A stretch of DNA of 64,000 nt, from NCBI GenBank assembly GCA_010093605.1, contig MU004203.1:512391-576390 (forward strand). The letters are read 5' to 3'. The notes beneath the pieces are model-generated. The model had not been told where the DNA came from, ran no database searches, and saw nothing but the letters and a program-made list of their open reading frames with translations. The DNA comes from Lophium mytilinum. Taxonomy: Eukaryota; Ascomycota; Dothideomycetes; Mytilinidiales; Mytilinidiaceae. Position 1 is the stretch's first letter. Each line of letters starts with the position of its first letter. Shown here piece after piece: positions 1-10,653 of the stretch. The position numbers and the translations under genes are program-made.

Positions 1-1
1 A

Positions 2-208
2 GGATCCTGGGGCACACAATGCTGCCATGAAGGACCTCGCCACTACGAAAAGTTGGAATCTCTTGACGAGGTAAGCTATCAATCATCGGCTTCCTCTGAT
101 CATGAACTCATCTCTGGATAGATTTGCTTTAGACCACAGCCAAGTCCCAATTCGGTACTTGGACACTGCCTAATAGGTACTTGCTTGCCGCTGTTTGCGG
201 TGCTCTAG
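2..208 (+). CDS. Possible 3' end of a gene cut by the left window edge
   Basis: Bases 2-70 read open as 23 codons with a coding-like composition, followed by a good donor (GTAAGC at 71) and an acceptor TAG at 119-121. The frame then stays open to a stop at 206-208. This would be the last part of a plus-strand gene that starts left of the window. No domain can be recognised in so little sequence, and the second exon does not look strongly coding. The alternative is plain intergenic DNA. Confidence 0.2.
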
Positions 209-1710
209 CATACTATCAGAAATCCTATTTATATATCAAAGTCCTTATACCACATACCAGGACCGCGTCAGGTTCTCATGGGCTTTCAAGGGAATACGAG
301 TCTACTGAAAAGACCTGTCATGACTGTTTCTGTACTCTTACTACTTGATTCAGACATTACGTGAAACATTTTGGCGAAACACGGCAAAGTCGCTCTGCGG
401 AGGCCGGACTCGTACGCGCGACATTGGATCACATTCGATGTCTCAACGAAGCGACACGTGGGAGGAAGGATAAGGTCCCTGCGTATGGATCCGGGATCAC
501 TATCTGGAGTCTCATGATGTCTTGATACGCGAGAACAAAGGTTTGCCGCATTCATGGGAAGTGCTGTTTTATGTTGAGCTGATCATAGGAGTCTGTTCGG
601 AGTTTAGCCTGAGAGTACTGATATTCACGTTGAAACAAATACAGGACTATTTGAATCAAGTTGAAAGGTCTGTGAGCAGACCATGTGACCGCAGTACGAT
701 GATGCATGGAATTCGACAAGCATAGGTCTTACGGGTTCCAGAAACCCGCAAGCAACAATCGTCATGTCTAGGTTTCTGTTCGCAAGATGAGGACCTGGCC
801 GGTAGGATTCCGGGAGATGTATTTATGCTAGCGCAAAGGGGGTATACCGAACCTTGTAAACCTTTTTGTTTCTCAGTAGCGCCGATATGTATGCAATGTA
901 GTATACTTCGATGTCCTCAATATCAGTCCCGAATGCAACCCCTCATACTAACTAGATGGGTGTTTATTAGCGGACCAGATTCCGCCATTTGAATTCCTGG
1001 CACGGTAGCACGTGATGCACCTTCTGCATCCATCCCGCGGCCGATGCCAACCCCTAGCCTCGCATCTCTCATCACGACAGCGGACTTCGACGCCCAGCTT
1101 CCACTCCAAGACACCAAGCTTCCTACTCCAGTCCTACCAAGATTTGTCGACTGCTTGGCAGTCGCTCCAATGGCCCTTTCGCAGTCGTCGGCGGCGCCGC
1201 ACCGCTCACCTGCTCCATGCAGCTCCATGTCGTTAATCTGCGTGCCAGGCCAGACAGCCAATCAAGACCATGTTTCAACTATGCATCTCAACCCACCACG
1301 GTGGCGGCTGATAGGAGCATTCTCGCATGCCCCGCGCGCGCCGGCCAAGACCTGCAGGCACAGGGACGACCGTCCTGGGCATTGTTGCACCGATGATCTT
1401 AGCCCTGTTATGGGAGGTCTCAATTGATTGCAGGGAGTTGCATGTTGTCGCATTGGCAGGTTGCCCAGCAGCCAGATGGCGACATGGTGCTTTATCCGTG
1501 GCCACCAGCGCGGGGAGTATTTATCTTGCCTGGTACCCGGTCGCTGCTGCTGTTGCTTTGAAGTTCATCGCGCGCTCTGAGCTCTGAGACACGCGTTGTC
1601 CTGAGCTGTTGAGATTCTTGTGCGGCTTCATTTTTAGACGTGTCTCTCGCTTTGCATCGTTACAGAGTCTTTCTTCTCGTTCCCGTTATCAATCGCTTTC
1701 ATTCGATAAG
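209..1710. other. Noncoding stretch upstream of the tripeptidyl peptidase
   Basis: Only short overlapping open frames on both strands are present, none with a recognisable domain or a convincing start. A TATA-like TATTTAT lies at about 1519-1525, roughly 190 bases before the start codon at 1711, followed by a T/C-rich leader, as expected for a fungal promoter. No other structure was seen. Confidence 0.5.
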
Positions 1711-3656
1711 ATGCGTTGCTCTAGATTGGTCGCCGGGCTTTTGGGCCTGGTGGGAGCTGTCAATTGCTTGACTACCTCCCATGTTGAGATCATGGAGAAG
1801 CTGCGCGGAGTGCCCGAGGGCTGGAAGGCTGCGGAAACTCCGAATCCGAGCAGGAGGATGCACTTCCGTATTGCTCTGACCAAGGTACGCTTCAATTGAT
1901 TGCGCAACCTCTCGCTAGCCTTGAAACCATGCTTGTACATCTATACTAACCGATTCCTCAGTCGAATCAGGCGCTGTTTGAGCAAAGCCTGATCGAAGTG
2001 TCGACTCCAGAACACGCAAGATATGGGCAGCACTTGAAGAGGGACGAGCTCAAGGACATGCTACGACCATCTCCCGAAGCTACCGTCGCCGTCATCGAGT
2101 GGCTTCGAGACTCTAATGTCCGCAGCGAGGACATTGAAGAAGATGGCGAGTGGATCAACTTCGTTGCATCAGTATCCACTGCTGAGAAGATGATGGATGC
2201 CAAGTTCACCACCTACCGCAGTCTTACCCGATCAACGGTCAAGAAGACCCGAACTCTTCAGTACTCCGTCCCTAAGGAACTCCACAGTTTCATTGACATG
2301 ATCCAACCTACCACCCGGTTTGGTCAAATCCGCGCCAATAGGTACCAGTACCTTAGCAAGGAGATCATTGGTGCTGCTGGCACCGGACTCAATGTAACCC
2401 AGTGCAACACTACTGTCACTCCAGCTTGCCTTCGAGACCTGTACAAGTTCGGAACCTACAAAATCGACCCCAAAGCTGGAAGCAAGCTTGGTGTTAATGG
2501 TTTCTTGGAGGAGTACGCTCTTTTCGCTGACCTGGCGCAATTCAATGCTGAGTACGCACCATGGGCAGTTGGCAGCAACTTTACTTGGACCTCAGTTCAT
2601 GGTAAGAATAACGTGCCATTATTGAAAGCCATATACTAATATATCGTAGGTGGCGTTCTACCACAGAACACTCAAAACGACAGCGTGGAGGCCAATCTCG
2701 ACATCCAATATACTGTGCCCTTGACAAGCCCGGGCACTGCGACAAATTTCTACAGCACTGCAGGCCGGGGCGAACTCATTCCTGACCTCGACCAACCCAA
2801 TCCAGAGGACAACGAGAACGAGCCTTATCTTGATTTCTTCACTTTCCTTACCGGATTGAAGGATGAGGAACTCCCCCAAACGCTCACCACATCGTACGGC
2901 GAAGACGAGCAGAGCGTACCAGAGCAGTATTCGAAGACGGTGTGTGACCTGATCGGCCAATTGGGCGCACGCGGCGTTTCGGTCCTTTTCTCTAGTGGTG
3001 ACACAGGTGTCGGGTCGGCGTGCCAGACCAACGACGGCAAGAACACAACGCGCTTCCTGCCCACGTTCCCCGCTTCCTGTCCCTATGTCACCGCAGTTGG
3101 GGGCACCCACTATGTCGAGCCCGAATCCGCGATCTACTTCTCCTCTGGTGGCTTCTCAGACCGGTTCCCTCGCCCTTCTTACCAGGACAAGGCTGTAGGC
3201 GATTACCTCAAGATCCTCGGTGATCGTTGGTCAGGTTTGTACAACCCAGCTGGGCGCGGCATTCCCGATATCGCGGCACAGGGTACACGTTTCCGTGTGA
3301 TCGATAAAGGCGTTGAGATCTCGGTCGGTGGCACCAGCGCGTCTGCACCCACGGTTGCGTCAGTTGTGTCGCTGCTCAACAACGCCAGGCTCTCGGCGGG
3401 CAAGCCGCCGCTCGGCTTCCTGAACCCTTTGATATACAGCAAAGGCTTCAAGGGCCTCAACGACGTCACTACGGGGGGCTCGACTGGCTGCACGGGACGT
3501 GATATTTATTCGGGACTTCCAGCGCCGTTTGTGCCATATGCCAGCTGGAACGCGACAAAGGGGTGGGATCCGGTCACTGGATATGGCACGCCCGACTTTG
3601 AGAAGCTGTTAAAGATTGTGCTGGGGGGAGGGTATGGGGGATACAGGAGGAGCTGA
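1711..3656 (+). CDS. Secreted tripeptidyl peptidase, sedolisin family S53
   Basis: Three exons: 1711-1884, 1962-2601 and 2650-3656, giving 606 residues. The first intron has a CTAAC branch site and CAG acceptor; both joins keep frame. A hydrophobic signal peptide opens the protein (about residues 1-20), followed by a pro-domain to about residue 190 and the S53 catalytic domain. The catalytic Glu and Asp lie in EANLDIQY (E285, D289), the oxyanion Asp in SSGDTG (D389), and the nucleophile Ser in GGTSASAP (S501). The C-terminal [11 protein letters not shown] carries the calcium-site region typical of the family. Members release tripeptides from protein N termini at acid pH outside the cell. The next gene, an S10 carboxypeptidase on the same strand, would complement it in acid protein digestion. 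Length fits fungal SedB-type enzymes. Confidence 0.93.
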
Positions 3657-4818
3657 GAAGTGATAGAGGAGGTGTGAAGCATGTCCTCGGACTTATTTTT
3701 CTCTTGTGACACACACATACGCATTATTGACTTCATCGAGCATGGCAATCTTGTTTATTTGCGATCTGAATTGGCGTTGAATGCACAAGCTTCGGGCGTG
3801 AGGCTCAAGGCGCGCTATCGAATCTTGATTCGAGATCGCAACGCCACAGCCGGCGGCGCCGTTGAGATCTCGGCCTAAGGTTCAACCTGCATTGTACTCC
3901 CTCCCCATCACTTAACCTCATCGAAATCTTGCAAGTCATCCCATTAAGCTACTGACGAAGGATTGAGGAATCGCTCTCGATGCGCATCATGGATTCGTGT
4001 TTCTAGAAGGCCATCCATGCTCCGCACAGCCCCCGCGTCGCGAGAAGCTTTGATTCCTCCGAGCTGCCCCTTACGGATAGGTAGCTCACCCTTGCAGTGC
4101 TGCTTATCGGCTTAGGCGCCGGCCCGCAGCGCTGTGCCCACTGGTGGCTGGGGAGATTGCTGACCTTGTCTTTCCCCTCCTGCTCTGTCGGGGTTAAGAG
4201 CATCGCACCCGGCAGCCTGTTGGGGCAGGTCGGCCGTCGACAGTGGGTAGGATGCCATCACCACTTTCATCTCGTCTTTTGTTGCCTTTGGCGGGGAGAG
4301 GCCGTTGTCCGAGCGCGATGAAGAGCCCGAGTCTTCTGTTCAAGTGCATGCGTTTGTGTTCTAAAGCATGAAACAAATTCCCCGGAGATGCAGGTGGTTA
4401 AGGTGGTGATCCCCGCGTCTCCATTTCATTCACCCCTGACCCCAGCATCATCTGGACAGGCACCGAGGTCATCGAGCTCCGCCGCCACTATCTGCGAGCC
4501 CTGGAGTCGTGGGGCCCGCCGTTCGCTGTGGCGGAAATGATGCTGTTCACTTTTCTCGTATGAGCAGGGCCAGCTACTGTAGTGCGGTACTCGGCCTGCC
4601 TATCGTGGCATCGGCTTCGCCCGCAAGCACGGTAAAGCCGGTAAGCCGCCAGGCACAGCAAGTGTTGATAAACAGCGCCCTGTCCTACTTGCAGGTGACG
4701 TCGCGCTCTCTTACTTTCCTGCGTGCGTCCTCTCTTTCACCCTCACCACATCAATCACGCGTAACTACGTGTGTCTTGAAGCCAATTGAAGCCAATTGGT
4801 TGCTCTGAGCTGCAAAAG
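3657..4818. other. Noncoding stretch between the two proteases
   Basis: About 1.16 kb holding the 3' flank of the S53 gene and the promoter of the S10 gene. Short open frames occur on both strands but none shows a domain or a plausible gene structure. The last 150 bases are rich in pyrimidines before the start codon at 4819, as in other leaders in this window. Confidence 0.5.
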
Positions 4819-6952
4819 ATGCGCTTCTCTGCTCTCCTCGCCGTTGCCGGCATTGCTGGCTCGGTGGCTGCTAGAAGCCCGCTTCATGTGGGCAAGATGA
4901 TGCAAGACCGCTCGCCGGCGCGTCCGAGGTTTGGCTTCCCTAAGAATCCTACTGAGGGAAGAAAGGTGGAGAAGAGGGCTACTATCCTGCCGCAGAACGC
5001 GAATACTACCAGTAAGTCTATCTCCGGTGTTATTGCCCGTTGATTACAATACTTACAAGTCTACAGAGTATGCTGTGGATGGGACCGCTCTCCCGGACGT
5101 CGACTTCGACATTGGCGAATCCTACGCTGGCCTCATGCCCATCTCCTCAGCTGCCAATGCATCCGAGCTCTACTTTTGGTACTTCCCGTCCTCGAACCCG
5201 CTCGCAGAGGACGAGATCACTATCTGGCTGAATGGTGGCCCCGGTTGCTCTTCTCTCGAGGGCTTCCTGCAAGAGAACGGCCCTGTGCTCTGGCAATACG
5301 GCACCTTCAAGCCCGTTCAGAATCCCTGGACCTGGGTCAATCTGACCAACATGGTCTGGGTAGAACAGCCCGTCGGTACTGGGTTCTCTCAGGGCACTCC
5401 CACTGCCACCAACGAAGCGGAAGCTGCTGCTCAGTTCCTCGGCTTCTTCAAGAACTTCGTCGATACTTTCGGGCTCCAAAATAAGAAGATTTACATCACG
5501 GGCGAGAGCTACGCAGGTGAGATGAATTGTATATATTTATATGTAAAATATAACAAACTAACATAACAATCTAGGGATGTATGTACCTTGTAAGTGATCC
5601 CCGGACACAGATAAAGGGTTTCCCAGCAACTTTTGGTGTGAAAAACTACTTGGGGAGTATTCCGAGACAACCACTGGTAGCCACTGCTTGGGGTACTCCC
5701 ACAGAGTTTCGAAGACTCGAGGGCGATGTCAAACTTCAAGCAGTGTAGATTAGACTGCCTCTTGACTGATTGCCTGCTCAGCATTCAGGCTACCCCGAAC
5801 AGTGGTGTTGAGTGGGCAAATCGGACAGTGGTGTCTTGGCATTCCCTGAAGGAGTGGCTCACGCAACATAACCTGTCATCAATATCTGTTTTCTCACTCT
5901 GTTTCTGAAAGATTTGCTAACTTTATTGCCACCTTTAGATATCGCGGATGCCATGTTCAACAAGAAGGACAAGACGCACTTTGATATCCAGTCCATCATG
6001 ATCTACGACCCTAGCACCAGCTACGACGTTGTTCAGCAGCAGAGTAAGTGTCCACGCGTCTCTCATTGCCTGAAGTCGATCTTAACACGCTCCAGTTCCC
6101 GCCGTCCCCTTCGTCGACGCCTGGGCGCCCCTCTTCAACCTCAACAAGACCTTCACGGCCGACATCCACAAGCGCGCTAAGAAGTGCGGCTACACCGACT
6201 TCCTCAACCAAGCCCTTGTTTTCCCACCCAAGCACCACCCGCTCCCCTCGCCCCCCTCTGCCTCAGCCCCTGGCTGCGACCTCTGGGACGACATCCTCAA
6301 CGCCGTGCTCCTGACCAACCCCTGCTTCGACATCTACGCCATCGCCACCACCTGCCCGCTCCTCTGGGACGTACTCGGCTTCCCAGGCTCCATCCCCTAC
6401 CAACCCGAAGGCGCCACCATCTACTTCAATCGCACCGAAGTGCAAAAGGCCATCAACGCGCCCGTGCAGGAGTGGGAGGAGTGCTCCAACGGCGTGCTCG
6501 ACACGGACACCTCGCCTCCCTCAGGTCTGTCCGTCTTGCCCAAAGTCATCGAGCGCACGAAGCGCACCGTCATCGTGCACGGCGAGCTCGACTACATACT
6601 GATCGCCAACGGCACGCTCATGATGATCCAGAACATGACGTGGCACGGCAAGCAGGGGTTCCAGAGCAAGCCCAAGGACGAGTTCTTCGTGCCGTACCAT
6701 GACGAGGCGAGTCTGGCGACGATGGCGGCGAGTGGGATTATGGGGACTACGCATACGGAGAGGGGGCTGACGTGGGTCGAGACGAGGCTCAGTGGGCATA
6801 TGGTGCCGCAGTATCAGCCGTCTGCTGCGTATCGCCAGCTGGAGTTCTTGTTGGGGCGGATTGATTCGCTTACGGAGAAGGGGAGCTTTACGACGCAGCC
6901 GGGTGGGCATTATGGGGGGAAGGAGAGGAGGGAGATAGAGGCTGGAGCTTAG
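4819..6952 (+). CDS. Secreted serine carboxypeptidase, family S10
   Basis: Five exons: 4819-5011, 5067-5516, 5575-5589, 5939-6043 and 6096-6952, giving 539 residues. All joins keep frame and rebuild the family signature GESYAGMYVPYIA across three exons. A signal peptide (residues 1-20) is followed by a basic pro-segment ending in KR. The catalytic triad is visible: S212 in GESYAG, D420 in HGELDYI and H489 in LSGHMVPQ. The substrate-binding [10 protein letters not shown] motif is in exon 2. The enzyme should cleave single residues from protein C termini at acid pH. Oddities: exon 3 is only 15 bases and codes for part of the active-site loop, and intron 3 is 349 bases because a short inverted-repeat element lies in it. 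Its neighbour upstream is an S53 exopeptidase on the same strand. Confidence 0.92.
5681..5805 (+). mobile_element. Short inverted-repeat element (MITE-like), copy inside an intron
   Basis: A 125-base element lies wholly inside intron 3 of the S10 carboxypeptidase. Its ends are inverted repeats: the left end begins CCACTGCTTGGGGTA and the right end reads TACCCCGAACAGTGG. It matches the reverse complement of 7148-7272 over its full length (about 97 of 125 positions by hand count, no gaps). It has no coding capacity. No clear target-site duplication was seen. Weak outer repeats at about 5645-5663 and 5838-5857 hint that it may sit inside another, older insertion. The remaining intron keeps good splice sites. 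Confidence 0.75.
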
Positions 6953-7147
6953 AGAGATGAAAGACGGGAGGTCGGAAGACAGCTTAATGTGTAACTATAG
7001 TCTATGACAACGGCGGAAAAACGAAAAGAGAGTATATGATCTGAAAGACTCACAATGCTACCAAAATTACGTGAGCCATACAATACTAGGCTATAAGTCT
7101 GGGCACACGAATGTAACAGGACGCGGCTCTAGCTTGCTTATTCGACA

Positions 7148-7272
7148 CCGCTGTTGGGGGTAGCTTGGCTGCTTAGCAGCTAGTTAGTCTAGAGGCAGTC
7201 TAATTTGCACTGCTTGACACTTGATATAGGCATTGAGTCTTCGAGAGCCTGTTGGGGCACCTCAAGCAGTGG
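7148..7272 (-). mobile_element. Short inverted-repeat element (MITE-like), second copy
   Basis: A 125-base element in reverse orientation to the intron copy at 5681-5805, of exactly the same length. The ends are CCGCTGTTGGGGGTAG on the left and CACCTCAAGCAGTGG on the right, which are imperfect inverted repeats. The middle contains the shared words TCTCGAAGACTC, CAAGCAGTG and TTAGACTGCCTCT (read on the minus strand). It lies 200 bases downstream of the S10 carboxypeptidase stop codon and has no coding capacity. Confidence 0.75.
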
Positions 7273-7374
7273 CGAACCAGTGTGCCCAGGCTTGTGGCCT
7301 GTCACTGTAATATTTCTCAACCGGTCGCATCTGTAAGGTCAGGTGATCTAGCTACGTAAATATGCACGTGAACC

Positions 7375-7560
7375 CCTGTGACCTCCATTGCAATTCTTCT
7401 GACGTTGGCTATAAAATCCCCTTCCATTCCTCCTCTTTCTTCCTCCGCAGGGACAGTGAGAGGGGCCTGATCTTGAAATAGAATCGACGAACACCGCATG
7501 GCCGCGGGAGCAAAACCATTGAAAACACGATACGCTATATGGTGTGTGGAGTCAAGCTGA
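7375..7560 (+). promoter_or_regulatory. Duplicated promoter/leader module, copy 1, with tiny open frame
   Basis: A TATA box (TATAAAA, 7410-7416) is preceded by GTGAACCCCTGTGACCTCC and followed by a C/T-rich run, the sequence CGCAGGGACAGTGAG, and an ATG at 7498. The ATG opens a 20-codon frame beginning MAAGAKP and ending at 7560. The distance from the TATA box to the ATG is 88 bases, identical to copy 2. No larger gene can be built downstream. It may be the promoter of a lost or very small gene. Confidence 0.45.
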
Positions 7561-8095
7561 TGGAGGCGTGTCGGGACTGGAGGTAGTGTGAAGCTCACTA
7601 CGCCCTCGGCCCATGGCGGGAGAGCGAGGTGCTGGGTACAAAAAACTGGTCACTGGTGCTTCTGATGGAGAGAAGAGAGGGAGGGGAGTTTGGGCGTCAA
7701 AATGTCCAGCTGGCACTTCAATGGGAGGAGCTGGCAACGGCACAGCGCACTGATGATCGTCAGGCTCATGAAGCAGCAGTGGTGAGTATTATAGGAGAGG
7801 GTGAGCGAGTCACATTGGAGTCAAAAAGTGATGAATGAATAGCATAAGTTTACGCCTTCATCCTTTGTACGTCTACGACGGGGTAGAAGGTAATTTCTAT
7901 CCTCAGGTTTGCCATAAGGCTGGGCCAGATAGGGGTTTCAATACGGCATTTCGGCTTCCCTTAGAGATGAGAGGAAGGGAGGGACGGCGCCCAGTAGCTA
8001 CGGAAATCCCAGCATACTAGCCTGCCAGGTGTGGTTGGCTGGAAGAAAAGGGTGCGGGGAAATGATTGCTATCCCACAGCGGGCGATTGGATAAT

Positions 8096-8266
8096 GTGAA
8101 CCCCGTGACCGTCCCATGACCTCCTTGGCGAAACTCTTCGACAGCGGGTATAAAAGCCCCTCCCTCACTTCTCTTTCTTTTCTCTCAGGGAAGTGAGTCG
8201 GGAGTTGGAAATTGAAAGCTACAGAGTTCTCTCGTTATGGCCGCAGGAGTAAAACCCCATACCTAA
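8096..8266 (+). promoter_or_regulatory. Duplicated promoter/leader module, copy 2, with tiny open frame
   Basis: The same order of parts as copy 1 at 7375: GTGAACCCCGTGACC, TATAAAA at 8149-8155, a C/T-rich run, CTCAGGGAAGTGAGTC, and an ATG at 8237 that starts MAAGVKP and stops after nine codons. The TATA-to-ATG distance is again 88 bases. Identity is strongest around the TATA box and around the ATG, the two places expected to be conserved if the module drives a transcript. Confidence 0.45.
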
Positions 8267-9625
8267 TTCATCGATGGTAGGGTGATTGGGACTGCAAAAC
8301 CACTCTAATAGAAACCCTTGGATTGTGTGGGGGATTGGGGGTGCAACATTACCTTCGCAGCTTACAATGGAAGAAAGAAAGAAAGGGTGGTGTGTTGGAA
8401 AACCTTGAGGGATTTTTCTCGATGAGAGAGGCTGGGCAGCAGATGTGATGATGACTATCTCGACTATCTCCAGCGTCTTGATTGCAGTGAGCGATAACGT
8501 GGTCGGTTGATGAGAAAAAAAGAGATAGGTAAATAGTAGAATAGCGGAATCGGAGATCGATGGGAGGAAGAAAGAGTGGAAATGGTGGCGAACATCATGA
8601 GTGCACTACAACTACATCACGCTCCATGATCGAAGAGGGGCAGGATGTTAAACCCTCCTCTCTGATCTTCCATGTCGTAACGGCCTTTCTATTTTGATCA
8701 GCGACCGTCCATTTCCCGCCTCCCTCCTCTTCCATCCTCCATCAAATGCTTGTCGAGTACCTTTTTGATGAGAGGTCGAAGAAGCGGCTGCTGCACTGAA
8801 GAAGGAGGGCTAGACAGGGTTTGAGAGGTATATATACGCGCATAACTGGGATGAGTAAGCGAGTCACGTGAGCTACTCCTATGGACTTCAGACTTCACAG
8901 AAGAATAGTATGATGAATATACAAGCCAGACCACGATATAAAGATGTCTACTTCAAGCAGCTTAAAGGCCTAAGTTAAGAGTTCTCAAAATATGATAACC
9001 GTTGCAGCAAGATATTGTCACGTGTGTGCAGATGAGCTTGACTAATTACAGCGTTGATGAGGTTGCTTAGGTAACTAGCGTTTCTACCGCGACGCGATCA
9101 CGAGTGGCGATTCGGTCCGAGAGTATATCTCTCCTACACCATACCGCAGATAATTTCATGCGTTGCGGTCTAAATAGTTCCATGCGATCTTTGTCAATGC
9201 CTTGGAGGACTCTAAACGGACCCACCCGCCTGGCACCAACAGGACTCACATCACAACGCGGACAGCTTGGTGTCGGAAAGAAGCATTGCTCGAATCACAT
9301 GTCGCGATTTATGACATTACGCTGATTTTCTTCAACCGCTTGAAGGTCTTCGGACGGCGTCACCTACCCAACGACATGCTTACCGCGAGGACTCGCACGA
9401 TCACGCGCATTGGCGTGAGGATTGAAGAGAAGCAGCGTCTCATTTCCATGTCACGCCTACAACATTACTAGACGCACTTCAGACGGCCTTGATATGCCGG
9501 AAAAGCATTTATATTTCGTAGGAGCGTCTGTTTTACAGTTCTGGATCCTGGTGCTTACAAACGCCAGCCATCGAGGTCTTTTCCACACGAATGCCCATAG
9601 CTCTCTCTTCATTCCTGATGTAATT

Positions 9626-10291
9626 TCAATCCTCCACACCTGTATTCTTCTCGTGGTCCGCATCTAGTATAGTAACCCTTTTCTCTCCTCGTTCAGGTCC
9701 CATATACAGCTCATTGTATGCCCCTCGAAAGCTTGAATATCTGGAGAAGGCCCATGTAATCCTCATCTCATCCTCAGCCTGTCTAGCCCACTTCTCTCTC
9801 TGCTCCTCAATCACCACCCTCATTCTATCGTCTTGATGGGCCGTGGATATAAGAAGCGTAACCTCTACCAACAACCGAGCAACCTTAGGCTCGTGCAAAC
9901 CTCGGAAGAACACACTCGCCATAATATATCCATATTCTGGGAACTCCTCGTCATATCGTTTAAGCCAGGCGTACAAGCTCGATGGGGTGCTCCCATGAAG
10001 ACCCATGTAGATGGAGAGTCCAGGATGCCTAGCGAGGACGCGAAATTTGAATTTAGCGATATCCACGGGCTTGGGCATGACCTTAGGGCAGAAGGAGGCA
10101 AGATATGGGGTTGGCGCAGGTGTGTGGCACCGCAGAGGCGGGATGTGGAATCGAAGAGCGGACTGAGGATTTTCGGGGTGTTGCTCAGGAAGCTCGGAAA
10201 TATCTGAGGCGAGCGATGTCTTGTTCTGTTCGCCGCTGTAGTCTGGATGCGGACACACCTCGGACTGACTGACAGCAGGCGTAGCTTCCAT
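9626..10291 (-). CDS. Hypothetical protein, 221 residues
   Basis: A single open frame with an ATG at 10291. I recognise no family. The N-terminal 70 residues look disordered, with several Pro and Gln residues. From about residue 70 the sequence is more regular and globular, starting KPVDIAKFKFRVLARHPG and continuing with YAWLKRYDEEFPEYGYIMAS and a charged helix rich in Glu, Arg and Lys. No signal peptide or membrane segment is visible. It is transcribed away from the gene at 10654, with 362 bases between the two start codons, so they may share a promoter region. Probably a lineage-specific fungal gene; the length and composition make it more likely real than not. Confidence 0.5.
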   Translation of the reverse strand: MEATPAVSQSEVCPHPDYSGEQNKTSLASDISELPEQHPENPQSALRFHIPPLRCHTPAPTPYLASFCPKVMPKPVDIAKFKFRVLARHPGLSIYMGLHGSTPSSLYAWLKRYDEEFPEYGYIMASVFFRGLHEPKVARLLVEVTLLISTAHQDDRMRVVIEEQREKWARQAEDEMRITWAFSRYSSFRGAYNELYMGPERGEKRVTILDADHEKNTGVED

Positions 10292-10653
10292 ATCGATCGA
10301 GGTTGAAAGTAGGATAGGACTGAACTGCTGAAAACGTGTTAGAGAAGGCTTTTATGTGCGCGGTTTCTACATGATTCATTGGAGAACCAAGGTTCTAAAC
10401 TAGGAGGTATGGTTTTCCTGATTCAGATCCGTAAGTTTTGGTATTGTCAACCACGGTACCCTTTCGCGAATCCAGGCCCCACTCATCTAGCCACACACTT
10501 TCATCGCCGTTTCTTCTTAATTTCCATGCCTGTCTTTTACCGTACCTCAGCTAATTCTCTAACACACTCAGTACACCGAACTAGTCACTGAAGTTTACTT
10601 TCTGCTCTTTAGGCACTCCAACTACCTACAGAAATATACTCAACGTCCAAACA

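Larger units (their letters stand above)
6953..9625. other. Long noncoding stretch with repeats and duplicated promoter module
   Basis: About 2.7 kb without a convincing gene. It contains a copy of the 125-base inverted-repeat element (7148-7272) and two diverged copies of a promoter and leader module (about 7375-7510 and 8096-8250), annotated separately. The rest is purine/pyrimidine-skewed low-complexity DNA with short open frames that show no domain. Confidence 0.5.
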
